Positions 8,970 through 17,198 of a DNA stretch of 64,000 nucleotides are shown in pieces. Each line of letters begins with the position of its first letter. Position 1 is the first letter of the stretch. The position numbers and the translations under genes were made by a program. Origin of the DNA: Fictibacillus sp. FJAT-27399 (GTDB lineage: Bacteria; Bacillota; Bacilli; Bacillales; Fictibacillaceae); assembly GCF_001510655.1 (NCBI RefSeq), contig NZ_LMVC01000003.1:442389-506388 (forward strand), in the 5' to 3' direction. Under the pieces are notes generated by a model. That model was not told the DNA's origin, searched no databases, and worked only from the letters and a program-made list of their open reading frames with translations.

Positions 8970-9260
8970 ATGACCGTTTGCAGTGCGATAAGCTGTATCG
9001 GAAGGGTACATCCAAATATGATTCAAATGACAACAAATGCATGGATTTGTATTTACTATGTGATGACATTTGCTTCTGTTATTGCGTATTTTTCGTGGAA
9101 TACAGGAGTTGAAATTGTAGGAGCAGGGCGAGCAGCTCCATATATTAACCTTCTCCCGGCTTGGACTGTTTTATTAGTGTTCATTACAAGAACATATATC
9201 TTTAATCACCCTTTTAGGCGGAATAGTTACGATTTTGGAAGCAGTACCAGCTAGTTTATG
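8970..9260 (+). pseudogene. Remnant of an EamA/DMT-family transporter
   Basis: The frame around 9050-9190 encodes ASVIAYFSWNTGVEIVGAGR followed by APYINLLPAWTVLL, a textbook C-terminal half of an EamA (drug/metabolite transporter) repeat. Near 9200 the frame breaks; a second frame continues with LLGGIVTILEAVPASL and a stop, matching the expected last helix. The first seven or so helices are missing. The gene is therefore truncated and frameshifted and cannot make a working transporter. Confidence 0.7.
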
Positions 9261-9358
9261 AGGTTGTGTTTGGTGTTTTTTATCCAGTTTTTCATCGAGT
9301 TGCTCCGGCAACTCTTTTTTTATGGTTTCTTACCATTCATTATCACACCAAAACTCAT

Positions 9359-9389
9359 TGAATAAAATGAGTGCTAACTTTCCACACTA
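9359..9389 (+). promoter_or_regulatory. Sigma-G-type promoter of the germination operon
   Basis: TGAATA and CACACTA are separated by 18 bp, about 60 bp upstream of the first gene of the ger operon. The forespore sigma-G consensus is TGAATA and CATACTA with 17-18 bp between, so only one base differs. Ger receptor operons are known to be sigma-G dependent. Confidence 0.7.
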
Positions 9390-9451
9390 GAAAAATAACA
9401 TATTGTATTTGGGTTTAGGTCTTTAAACCTAAATCTAAAGAGGGGGTTGCT

Positions 9452-10960
9452 TTGGTTTCCAAGCGTCGAAAGTCAGGAGTGGATCAGACAGAAACTTTGT
9501 TAACGTCTAACTTGTTGTCTAATATTGATCTTTTAAAAAACAAGCTTGGAAAAACATCCGATCTGGTAATTCGGAAGTTTGAGATTTCAAGCTTTCATAT
9601 TGCAGCCATCTATATGCAAGGAATGGCGGATTCTAAAACGATTAGTGATTTTCTCTCGCTGCTTATAAAGAATGAAAATCTAAATTCTGAGACATTATCT
9701 CCACCGGAAGCCTTTCATTTTATGAATGAAGAATGCATTTCGATCGGTCAAGTGAGTACCGGCAAATCGTGGGACTCCCTATTACTGTCCATTCTTACAG
9801 GAAATACAGTTCTTCTTCTCAATGGACATGATGAGGCAGTGGTCGTAGGCACACAAGGCTGGGAAAAACGCGCGATCAGTGAACCGACAACAGAAGCGGT
9901 GGTACGCGGACCAAAGGAATCCTTTATTGAATCTACGGAAACCAACATCACCATGGTGAGAAGGCGGATTAAAAATCCAAAACTGAGGGTAGAAACGGTT
10001 GAGGTGGGTACCATCACCCATACTGGTATTTCAATTATGTACATAAACGGGCTGGTTGAGGAAAATATTTTACAGGAAGTAAGAGAAAGACTGTCCAAGA
10101 TCTCCTATGACAGTGTGATCGACTCGGGGTATATTGAGGATTTTATTCAGGATACGACCTTCAGCCCCTTTCCTCAGATTTATCACACAGAAAGACCCGA
10201 TGTAGTGGCAGGAAATTTACTGGAAGGCAGAGTGGCGCTATTTGTGGATGGATCTCCGTCTGTTTTGTTAGTACCGGTTGTTTTTTCGCAGTTCTTCCAG
10301 TCAGCAGAAGATTATTATGCAAGGTGGGATATCGGAACATTTTTACGGATTCTGCGATTTTTTGCCTTCTTTCTCTCCCTTTATGCTCCCGCCATTTTTA
10401 TTGCGACGATTACGTTTCATCAAGAAATGCTTCCGACAGAATTATTGATCACCTTGGCAGCGCAAAGAGAGGGGTTGCCTTTTCCTGCCTTTCTTGAAGC
10501 CATGATTATGGAAGTATCCTTTGAATTGTTAAGAGAGGCAGGAATACGCTTGCCTAAAGCAGTCGGACAGGCTGTATCGATCGTTGGGGCGATCGTTATC
10601 GGCCAAGCGGCAGTGGAGGCAGGGATTGTATCGGCATCCATGGTGATTATTGTTGCCATTACGGGAATCGCAAACTTTTCCATTCCATCGTTCAGCCTGG
10701 CGATTTCTGCACGATTAATCCGGTTTATTTTAATTTTTGGAGCTTCTTTTTTGGGCTTGTATGGAATAGCTGTTTTAACCTTTCTTTTATTGGGCCATGC
10801 TTGCAGCTTACGTTCCTTTGGTGTTCCTTATCTTTCGCCCATTGCTCCCTTTAACGTCCAAGATCAAAAGGACGTATTTATCCGGTTACCGCTTTGGGAT
10901 TTATTCAGGAGGCCAAAGATGTTGACTCCTAACGAAAAACGAATGAAGAGTAGAGGATGA
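9452..10960 (+). CDS. Spore germinant receptor A subunit (GerA/GerKA family)
   Basis: This is the A subunit of a GerA-type receptor in the inner spore membrane, which senses nutrient germinants together with B and C subunits. The 502-residue protein has the family layout: a soluble N-terminal domain (about 1-275) and a membrane domain of several helices (about 285-445), with the conserved block EGLPFPAFLEAMIME and the C-terminal motif PLWDLFRRPK. The start is TTG (reading VSKRRKS after Met) behind AGAGGGGGT. It is six bases from the C-subunit gene. The ligand cannot be told from sequence alone; the A-C-B order resembles gerK. Confidence 0.9.
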   Translation: MVSKRRKSGVDQTETLLTSNLLSNIDLLKNKLGKTSDLVIRKFEISSFHIAAIYMQGMADSKTISDFLSLLIKNENLNSETLSPPEAFHFMNEECISIGQVSTGKSWDSLLLSILTGNTVLLLNGHDEAVVVGTQGWEKRAISEPTTEAVVRGPKESFIESTETNITMVRRRIKNPKLRVETVEVGTITHTGISIMYINGLVEENILQEVRERLSKISYDSVIDSGYIEDFIQDTTFSPFPQIYHTERPDVVAGNLLEGRVALFVDGSPSVLLVPVVFSQFFQSAEDYYARWDIGTFLRILRFFAFFLSLYAPAIFIATITFHQEMLPTELLITLAAQREGLPFPAFLEAMIMEVSFELLREAGIRLPKAVGQAVSIVGAIVIGQAAVEAGIVSASMVIIVAITGIANFSIPSFSLAISARLIRFILIFGASFLGLYGIAVLTFLLLGHACSLRSFGVPYLSPIAPFNVQDQKDVFIRLPLWDLFRRPKMLTPNEKRMKSRG

Positions 10961-10966
10961 AGACTA

Positions 10967-12157
10967 GTGAAAAACAAAAACATTCTGAGGTCTTTAGTGG
11001 TAATTTTGTTTTCTCTGGTCATGTGTACAGGATGCTGGAACAAAAGAGAGATGAACGAAATGGCATTCGTGATGGGGATCGGCTTCGATAAACTCGGCAA
11101 GAAAAATTATGTCGTCTCTTTTCAGATTGCAAACCCCGGTTCCTTTATTAAAACCACTTCCTTGCGTGGCGATGGTCAGGCCTTTACTGTATTTACGGGG
11201 AAAGGAAGAACCATTTCCGCTGCAGCAGCAAATGCCTCCAAGAAAGTTTCGAGAAAATTATTTTTTGCGCATACCCAGGTTATTATAGTTGGAAACTCGT
11301 TGGCAAAACGGGGGATTGACGGGGTGCTGGACTGGATGGACCGGTCCATGGACTTCAGAACGACCACCAAAATTGCCATCGCACGGCATGAGCATGCGGA
11401 AGAGCTGCTCGAAGTCCAGACTCCTCTCGAGAAACTATCGGCCAATCATTTTAAAGACGAGCTGGAGACGTCGAAAAACCAGTGGACAGAAGCATTATCA
11501 ATGGACATCGATACTATCATACAGTCATTGATCAGCAAGGGAAGTGAACCGATGATCAGCGGGGTGCAGGTATTGGAAAAAAAAGCGGGTAAAGCACCAA
11601 ATCCATATCCTTACTATCTTGAATTTAAAGGGCTAGCCTATTTCAAAGGCCAAAAACTGAAAAAGTGGGTGGATGGAAAAGACATAGAAGGGGCTCTCTG
11701 GGCGAAAAATAGTGTTTCTAAATTGATTGTTGCTGCAGATTGCAGAACCAAAGAGGATGGAGTTAGTGTGGAAGTGATCCGTACTAAATCAGCTATTGCC
11801 ACTCCCTTGTTGCATGGCCAGCCTGAATTGAACCTTGATGTTAAAGCAGAAGGGTATATTAAAGAAGTGAACTGTCCCGTGGATCTCGCAGATCCTAAAA
11901 CCATAAACCGAATAGAAAAAAACTTGAACGGAAAAGTAAAAAGGCAAATAGATGACGCCCTGCATATTGCCCAAAAGGAAAGCACAGATGTTTTTGGGTT
12001 TGGTGATGTTTTAAGCAGGAAAGAACCTGAATATTGGAAAAAGGTGAAAAATAATTGGGGCCATCATTTTTCAGAGGCTAAAGTGAATGTGAATGTACAT
12101 TTCCTTTTGCAAAATTCAGGTAAACGAAATAAACCCTACTTAAGTCATTATAAATAA
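10967..12157 (+). CDS. Spore germinant receptor C subunit lipoprotein (Ger(x)C family)
   Basis: The C subunit is a lipoprotein on the outer face of the inner spore membrane. The 396-residue product has a basic N-terminus, a hydrophobic stretch and a lipobox cysteine (VMCTGCW, Cys at about residue 23), followed by the family motif WNKREMNEMAFV with the typical W-D/N-R-E pattern. The rest is the three-domain Ger(x)C fold without membrane segments. The start is GTG with AGAGGA upstream, closely spaced after the A subunit. Lipid attachment would require Lgt, also encoded in this window. Confidence 0.9.
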   Translation: MKNKNILRSLVVILFSLVMCTGCWNKREMNEMAFVMGIGFDKLGKKNYVVSFQIANPGSFIKTTSLRGDGQAFTVFTGKGRTISAAAANASKKVSRKLFFAHTQVIIVGNSLAKRGIDGVLDWMDRSMDFRTTTKIAIARHEHAEELLEVQTPLEKLSANHFKDELETSKNQWTEALSMDIDTIIQSLISKGSEPMISGVQVLEKKAGKAPNPYPYYLEFKGLAYFKGQKLKKWVDGKDIEGALWAKNSVSKLIVAADCRTKEDGVSVEVIRTKSAIATPLLHGQPELNLDVKAEGYIKEVNCPVDLADPKTINRIEKNLNGKVKRQIDDALHIAQKESTDVFGFGDVLSRKEPEYWKKVKNNWGHHFSEAKVNVNVHFLLQNSGKRNKPYLSHYK

Positions 12158-12178
12158 TGATACCTAGGAGACTAAATC

Positions 12179-13267
12179 ATGAGAAAAGAAAAAGTTGATA
12201 CTTTTCAACTTCTTGCTCTTATCATTTTGTTTGAATTGGGAACCGCAATGATTGTCGGTGTGGGGCTGCAGGCAAGGCAGGCAGCATGGTTAACTGTCAT
12301 CATCAGCATGGTTGGCGGAGCCTTGCTTTATCTGCTCTATCACTATTTATATAATCAGTTTCCTACACTTTCATTCATCGAATATCTTCCTGAAATTTTA
12401 GGAAAGTACATGGGGTGGACTCTGGGACTGGTTTATGTCATCTATTTTATTTATCTTTCAGCAAGGGTCCTGCGTGATTTCGGAGATCTACTAACAAACG
12501 CTTATTATAACTATACACCTGTTTTTGTAGTGAATTGTATATTTATCTTTACCGTGTTTTATCTGCTTTCTAAGGGAATAGAAGTCCTTGCTAGAGTTGG
12601 GGAGATTATGTTTGGCATATATATGCTTCTTTTTCTTATTGTTAAGATATTAATGTTTTCCTCAGGTATCGTAAAGTTCGATTTATTATTCCCTATCCTG
12701 CCCAATGGCTGGACACCTGTTTTAAAGTCTGTATTTCCTAGCGGGGTAACGTTCCCATTTGGTGAGCTTATTGCATTCCTAATGATATTGCCGTTCTATA
12801 ATCAGCAAAAGAAAGCTAAAAAGATTGGGTTGCTGGCGATCCTGATTAGCGGGATACTTTTAAGCTTCTCTATAGGGCTTGATACAGCTGTAATAGGGCC
12901 GGATAGTATGCAGCGTTCCACATTTCCTACGCTTGAAGCCATCAGTAAAATACAGATAGGGTTTCTACAGCATTTAGATGTTTTTTTTCTTTTTAAATTA
13001 ATCATAGCCAATTTCTTCAAACTGGCTATTTTTTATTACGCAGCGACGTTCGGAGCAGCGAAACTATATAAACTTCCGAATGATAAAAGCTTGCTGTTTC
13101 CAATTGGTATCATCATTCTATTCAGTTCATTGATCATCGCGGGCAATTTTGCCGAACATATAAAGATTGGATTAGACTTTGTACCGCTGTATATCCACCT
13201 TCCGATTCAGATCGGAATACCGTTTCTTTTGGTGACGATTGTTTTTATCAGAAAAAAAATCAATTAG
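12179..13267 (+). CDS. Spore germinant receptor B subunit (GerB/endospore permease family)
   Basis: The B subunit is an integral membrane protein of the amino acid-polyamine-organocation superfamily and is thought to carry the germinant site. The 362-residue protein has about ten hydrophobic helices, including the family stretches QLLALIILFELGTA near residue 10 and LLFPILPNGWTPVL near residue 175. The start is ATG behind CTAGGAG, 21 bp after the C-subunit gene. Its 3' end overlaps a small convergent gene by 8 bp. Confidence 0.9.
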   Translation: MRKEKVDTFQLLALIILFELGTAMIVGVGLQARQAAWLTVIISMVGGALLYLLYHYLYNQFPTLSFIEYLPEILGKYMGWTLGLVYVIYFIYLSARVLRDFGDLLTNAYYNYTPVFVVNCIFIFTVFYLLSKGIEVLARVGEIMFGIYMLLFLIVKILMFSSGIVKFDLLFPILPNGWTPVLKSVFPSGVTFPFGELIAFLMILPFYNQQKKAKKIGLLAILISGILLSFSIGLDTAVIGPDSMQRSTFPTLEAISKIQIGFLQHLDVFFLFKLIIANFFKLAIFYYAATFGAAKLYKLPNDKSLLFPIGIIILFSSLIIAGNFAEHIKIGLDFVPLYIHLPIQIGIPFLLVTIVFIRKKIN

Positions 13268-13475
13268 TTTTTTTCTTTCTGGCAAGGTATATGATATTAC
13301 CGAAAAAGAAGATAAGTAACAATATGATCAAAGCGAACTCATAGCTGTCCATGACCCAAAACGGATTTAGCAGATTTTCCTTCGCCTTTGCATAACCAAA
13401 TAAATATAGCTGGATAAAAAAGATAAGCGAAAATGTTAAGCTGCAAATACATAACAATAGAAGAATGATTTTCAA
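13260..13475 (-). CDS. Small two-helix membrane protein, candidate germinant receptor D subunit
   Basis: From the TTG preceded by AAAGGGG the product is 71 residues: a first hydrophobic helix (about 2-24), a polar loop with YAKAKENLLNPFWVMDSYE, and a second helix (about 47-66) ending in RKKKTN. Frames allow an upstream TTG at 13517 giving 85 residues, but the ribosome binding site favours the shorter form. Small two-helix D subunits encoded beside GerA-type operons, in either orientation, are known from Bacillus and change germination rate. Size, topology and position fit; assignment is inference. Confidence 0.6.
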   Translation of the reverse strand: MKIILLLLCICSLTFSLIFFIQLYLFGYAKAKENLLNPFWVMDSYEFALIILLLIFFFGNIIYLARKKKTN

Positions 13476-13715
13476 ATCGTGTGCCCCTTTATTTTTTGCT
13501 TTATTTTGCCCAGACAAAATGAAACAATCCCTGCTTGCTTTTTAACGATTGTACCCGTCAATCCTCCTCATTGTAGAATCCGCAATTATTTGAATATGAA
13601 TTTTATTTATTAACACAGTTCCCTTATACTCAGTAATGGATATCATTACACATTCAAAAAACGTGGACAACTTAATACAGTGTTTCGATAAGACTTAAGA
13701 AGGGGGAATGGGAAT

Positions 13716-13937
13716 TTGAAAGAGAATGAACTGCACCTGATGTGGAAGTTGTTTGTGAAGGAGTGGAAGCTGAATAAGGATTTAGAGCCGATTCTCAGGA
13801 AATCCTTGTTACGGTCCAAACGGAATAATGTGGATCCCTTTCAGACGGTTGGAAAAGTGAAGGACTTACGGTTGTTCCCAACTCTGGACGAAATCCGGAT
13901 CCATAACTCATTTAAGGGAAAATGTGATGAGGTATAA
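13716..13937 (+). CDS. Small basic protein, function unknown
   Basis: A 73-residue soluble protein with many Lys, Arg, Glu and Leu residues (KLFVKEWKLNKDLEPILRK), no membrane segment and no recognised domain. The start is TTG with a good AAGAAGGGGGA upstream. It lies between the germination genes and the arsenic genes and belongs clearly to neither. Real but unassigned is the likeliest status. Confidence 0.5.
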   Translation: MKENELHLMWKLFVKEWKLNKDLEPILRKSLLRSKRNNVDPFQTVGKVKDLRLFPTLDEIRIHNSFKGKCDEV

Positions 13938-14067
13938 GATTAGTGAAACAAGATCAATAAGAGGCAAAAGGGGCCACAAACAGAATATGTAGTTCTCATT
14001 TGAGAATACGTTTTTCTTTAACCTGTTTTTACAAATAAAGAAATTCATATTTCGATTAAACTAATTA

Positions 14068-14085
14068 AAAAGCCTTTAGGCTTTT
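14068..14085 (+). terminator. Short hairpin before the arsR remnant
   Basis: AAAAGCCT and AGGCTTTT form a perfect short stem ending in T residues. It sits exactly where the 5' end of arsR should be, so it may be the terminator of the preceding small gene brought in by the deletion. Confidence 0.4.
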
Positions 14086-14340
14086 AGGAACGAATGCTGT
14101 GTCTGTGAATTTGTCGATCTGTTTCAGATGAGCCAGCCAGCCGTTAGTCAGCACCTGCGAAAGTTAAGGGATATCGGATTAGTTAAAGAACGGAGAAACG
14201 GGCAATGGATCTATTATTCATTAAATGCTGCTTATCCTTTTCGTTCGTTTGTCCTGCAAGTCATTCAGGGCTTACCGAGTCAGCAGTATCGTATAGAAGA
14301 ATTAGAGGCACAGGGAAAACGAATTTCTTGTGATAGTTAA
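14080..14340 (+). pseudogene. arsR: 5'-truncated arsR repressor gene
   Basis: The frame encodes the metal-binding motif as ECCVCEFVDLFQ, the DNA-recognition helix MSQPAVSQHLRKLRDIGLV, the wing ERRNGQWIYYSL and a C-terminal tail, all typical of arsenite-responsive ArsR/SmtB repressors. The preceding codons run into an in-frame TAG at 14077 without any start codon, so roughly 35 N-terminal residues (first helices) are missing. Initiation at the internal ATG (14128) would drop the thiol motif as well. The remnant is therefore probably inactive. Its last codons overlap the ribosome binding site of arsB. Confidence 0.75.
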
Positions 14341-14355
14341 GGAGGTAATATATTT

Positions 14356-15654
14356 GTGAGTTCAGTCATTATTGCCAGTATCATTTTTTTAGCCACACTG
14401 ACGTTTGTGATCTGGCAGCCTAGAGGTCTTAGTATTGGGTGGTCAGCTTGTGGAGGAGCTTTTATTGCTTTGCTCTTTCAAGTGGTCTCCTTTAAGGATG
14501 TAATAGATGTAACGGGAATTGTTTGGAACGCTACTCTCACATTTGTTGCTATTATCATTATTTCTCTTATTTTAGATGAGGTAGGGTTCTTTGAGTGGGC
14601 GGCTCTTCATGTGGCCCGCTTTGCGAATGGAAACGGGATCAGAATGTTTTTGCTGGTAACGGTATTGGGAGCAGTGGTGTCCGCTTTCTTTGCCAACGAC
14701 GGAGCTGCGTTAATCTTGACTCCGATCGTTTTAGCAATGGTTCGCCATTTGAAATTTGAGCACAAAATGGTGATTCCATTTATCATGGCCAGCGGGTTTA
14801 TTGCAGATACGACTTCCTTGCCGCTGATCGTCAGCAATCTGGTGAATATTGTGTCAGCTGACTTTTTCGGCATCAGTTTTTCGGAGTATGCCAGCCGTAT
14901 GATCATTCCCAATCTATTTAGTCTGCTGGCAAGCGTTCTTGTACTCTATCTGTATTTCAGAAAAAGCATACCAAAGACATACGATGTCAATCAGCTGAAA
15001 AAACCGGCAGAGGCCATTAAAGATGTAAAAATGTTTACATTGTCATGGTATGTATTAGCTGTTCTGCTCGCTGGATACTTTATAGGAGAATTCTTCTCTG
15101 TACCTGTATCCTTCATCGCAGGAGTCATCGCGGTTATTTTCTTGGCAGCTGCAAGAAAAAGCTCAGCCGTCCAGACAAGAACAGTAATAAAAGGTGCACC
15201 TTGGGCGGTCGTATTCTTCTCTATCGGTATGTATGTTGTCGTGTATGGTTTGCGAAATGCAGGACTGACCAATTTATTGGCTAGTGCCATTGAATCCGTC
15301 ACACATCATGGACTATTTGCAGGAACGATTGGAATGGGCTTTATCGCAGCGGTCATCTCTTCTGTGATGAATAATATGCCAACCGTTATGATTGATGCGT
15401 TAGCCATATCTGATACCCATACGACAGGTGTCATGAGGGAAGCCTTGATTTATGCGAACGTGATCGGTTCGGACTTGGGGCCGAAACTTACACCGATTGG
15501 TTCGTTAGCTACATTATTATGGCTTCATGTGCTGAATACTAAAGGCGTGAAAATAACATGGGGATACTACTTTAAAATTGGGGTCGTTTTAACGGTTCCA
15601 ACCTTGTTTATAACGTTGACAGGTCTCTATCTATGGTTAATTATCCTTCATTAA
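14356..15654 (+). CDS. arsB: Arsenite efflux permease ArsB
   Basis: ArsB expels arsenite or antimonite using the proton gradient. The 432-residue protein is the staphylococcal-type ArsB with about 11-12 hydrophobic helices and the conserved stretches [18 protein letters not shown] and [17 protein letters not shown]. The start is GTG behind AAGGAGG. It sits between the arsR remnant and arsC, so the trio is a standard arsR-arsB-arsC operon with a damaged regulator. Confidence 0.95.
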   Translation: MSSVIIASIIFLATLTFVIWQPRGLSIGWSACGGAFIALLFQVVSFKDVIDVTGIVWNATLTFVAIIIISLILDEVGFFEWAALHVARFANGNGIRMFLLVTVLGAVVSAFFANDGAALILTPIVLAMVRHLKFEHKMVIPFIMASGFIADTTSLPLIVSNLVNIVSADFFGISFSEYASRMIIPNLFSLLASVLVLYLYFRKSIPKTYDVNQLKKPAEAIKDVKMFTLSWYVLAVLLAGYFIGEFFSVPVSFIAGVIAVIFLAAARKSSAVQTRTVIKGAPWAVVFFSIGMYVVVYGLRNAGLTNLLASAIESVTHHGLFAGTIGMGFIAAVISSVMNNMPTVMIDALAISDTHTTGVMREALIYANVIGSDLGPKLTPIGSLATLLWLHVLNTKGVKITWGYYFKIGVVLTVPTLFITLTGLYLWLIILH

Positions 15655-15677
15655 ATTGAGTTAAGGAGTGTTTGAGA

Positions 15678-16097
15678 ATGGCTAAAAAAACAATCTATTT
15701 CTTATGTACCGGAAATTCATGCAGAAGCCAGATGGCAGAAGGCTGGGCTAAAATGCATCTTGGTGAAGAATGGGAAGTAAAAAGCGCAGGGATTGAAGCA
15801 CATGGCTTAAATCCCAATGCGGTTAAAGCGATGAATGAAGTGGAGATTGATATTTCGAATCAAACATCTGACATCATTGATCCGGATATTTTAAATAACG
15901 CAGATCTTGTTGTCACGCTCTGCGGGGATGCGGCTGACAAGTGCCCGATGACTCCTCCGCATGTAAAACGGGATCACTGGGGATTTGATGATCCGGCGAA
16001 AGCGGAAGGAACAGAAGAAGAAAAATGGAAGGTGTTCCAGCGAGTACGTGATGAAATCGGAGAACGTATCGCAACGTTCGCGAAAACAGGAAAATAA
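15678..16097 (+). CDS. arsC: Thioredoxin-coupled arsenate reductase ArsC
   Basis: ArsC reduces arsenate to arsenite for export by ArsB. The 139-residue protein has the low-molecular-weight phosphatase P-loop [14 protein letters not shown] with nucleophilic Cys near residue 10, and the two later redox cysteines in [16 protein letters not shown] (about residues 82 and 89), marking the Gram-positive thioredoxin-dependent class. The start is the ATG 9 bp after AAGGAG; an upstream in-frame TTG is less likely. A copy of the modular repeat follows and ends in a hairpin that can terminate this operon. Confidence 0.96.
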   Translation: MAKKTIYFLCTGNSCRSQMAEGWAKMHLGEEWEVKSAGIEAHGLNPNAVKAMNEVEIDISNQTSDIIDPDILNNADLVVTLCGDAADKCPMTPPHVKRDHWGFDDPAKAEGTEEEKWKVFQRVRDEIGERIATFAKTGK

Positions 16098-16102
16098 CAA
16101 GC

Positions 16103-16329
16103 AAGGGGCTGTCCAAGAAGTCTGTAAGCTGTTGATTTCCGTTCCAGGCTGCTCGCTTTCCGCGGGGCGTGCGGTGAGCCTCTTGGTGCAAGCACCGGCG
16201 GGAGTCTCACCTGTCACGCTAGTCCCGCAGGAGTCTCTCACCTTCCACTTCAATCAACTTTTCATTGAAGATTTTCAAGCCAAAAAGGAGCTGCTGAAGG
16301 TCAATTTTCGACTTTCAGGACAGCCCCTT
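16103..16329 (+). repeat. Modular intergenic repeat, copy B (class 1, with terminal inverted repeats)
   Basis: The 227 bp element starts AAGGGGCTGTCCAAGAAGTC and ends with the inverted form GACTTTCAGGACAGCCCCTT followed by a T run. The core GTTGATTTCCGTTCCAGG and the segment CCGCGGGGCGTGCGGTGAGC match the other copies. The last 45 bp also form their own hairpin (GGAGCTGCTGAAGGTC with GACTTTCAGGACAGCCCC), which looks like an intrinsic terminator in both directions between arsC and the cupin gene. It lacks the extra GC-rich module seen in copies C and E. Confidence 0.85.
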
Positions 16330-16343
16330 TTTTTTTTGCCGTT

Positions 16344-16940
16344 TTAATATGGCGGATGATAGAAAGTCTGAGGATAATGGCTTGGATAATACTGATCTTG
16401 GCGTTGTTCTCCACTGCAGTTTTTCGGCGGCCCGATAAACGTGGTGGACTGGACGGGTGCGACCGTTTGGATCCATTGTTTTTCATTCATGCAATATGTG
16501 TGAGCCATGATGTTGGACGGGGTGAATTTTAAAAGATCGGAACCCAGGATGACATCCGGGGTCGGTGAGTTGAATATAGCCAGCAGGTGGGTTTGGTCAG
16601 AGGCAGCCACTTCATAATGCCACCAGCCTTGAGGAACGTTAGCAACCTGCCGGGGTCCGATCGGATAGTGATGGAACTGTTTCGTAAAAGGATTGAAGAT
16701 GGAAACAACAGCAGAACCGGAAATGCAGTACACAAGCTCTGCGGCATTTTGGTGATAATGAGGTTCGACAATGTTATTGGTGCTCAAGAAAATATCCAAT
16801 AAGGAAACATTGTCTAACGTGTTTAACTGCTGGATCCCCAAAACATTTATATAATTCTCACGGTCTTTGGTGAACACGTTGCTGCTGACATCGGCGGTGT
16901 ATTGAGTGGCTGGTGATGTGTAATCCAGGTTTTGCACCAT
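16344..16940 (-). CDS. Single-domain cupin protein
   Basis: The 198-residue protein has one bicupin-like barrel with the metal motif EPHYHQNAAELVYCISGSA (His, His, Glu) near residues 59-77 and the second motif near PQGWWHYEVA. Such cupins in Bacillus include oxalate decarboxylase relatives and spore-coat or general stress proteins. The C-terminal 40 residues are rich in Tyr, Gln, His and Pro (YYPSHYPQTFYHPPY), reminiscent of spore-coat proteins. The start is ATG behind AGAGGG. Substrate unknown. Confidence 0.8.
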   Translation of the reverse strand: MVQNLDYTSPATQYTADVSSNVFTKDRENYINVLGIQQLNTLDNVSLLDIFLSTNNIVEPHYHQNAAELVYCISGSAVVSIFNPFTKQFHHYPIGPRQVANVPQGWWHYEVAASDQTHLLAIFNSPTPDVILGSDLLKFTPSNIMAHTYCMNEKQWIQTVAPVQSTTFIGPPKNCSGEQRQDQYYPSHYPQTFYHPPY

Positions 16941-17083
16941 AGTTTACCCTCTTTCTTTTGGCAGATGGTCACTACCATACCCTATGCAGGTGCCCAGATG
17001 GCGTGACAGTATTTTTTCCTGCAGCGGCCTCATTTGTCCACTTTGTGACAAAAGAAGCAGAACAAGCCTTATTTTTATGAAAG

Positions 17084-17099
17084 TGTGATTTATATCACA
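17084..17099 (+). promoter_or_regulatory. FNR/CRP-type operator upstream of qoxA
   Basis: TGTGATTTATATCACA is a perfect palindrome equal to the TGTGA-N6-TCACA box bound by Bacillus FNR. A TTATAG element at 17119-17124 would put the start of transcription near 17131, placing the box centre about 40 bp upstream, the spacing of a class II activator site. No fnr gene is in this window. Confidence 0.7.
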
Positions 17100-17198
17100 T
17101 ATGAGAAAAGCCCCTCCGTTATAGCATGAAATAGTACTTATTTCACTCCATCAGGAAGATAGAAACACTGTTTCAGGTTATGAAAGGAGAGGTCACAC

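Noticed and set aside
14128-14340. Complete short ArsR starting at the internal ATG
   Set aside because: It would lack the first helices and the thiol metal site, there is no ribosome binding site, and in-frame arsR sequence continues upstream of the ATG.
16103-16329. Insertion sequence
   Set aside because: Terminal inverted repeats exist but there is no transposase frame and no visible target-site duplication.
16085-16347. 120-codon plus-strand open frame across repeat copy B
   Set aside because: It consists of repeat sequence, recurs in similar form in other copies and lacks a ribosome binding site.
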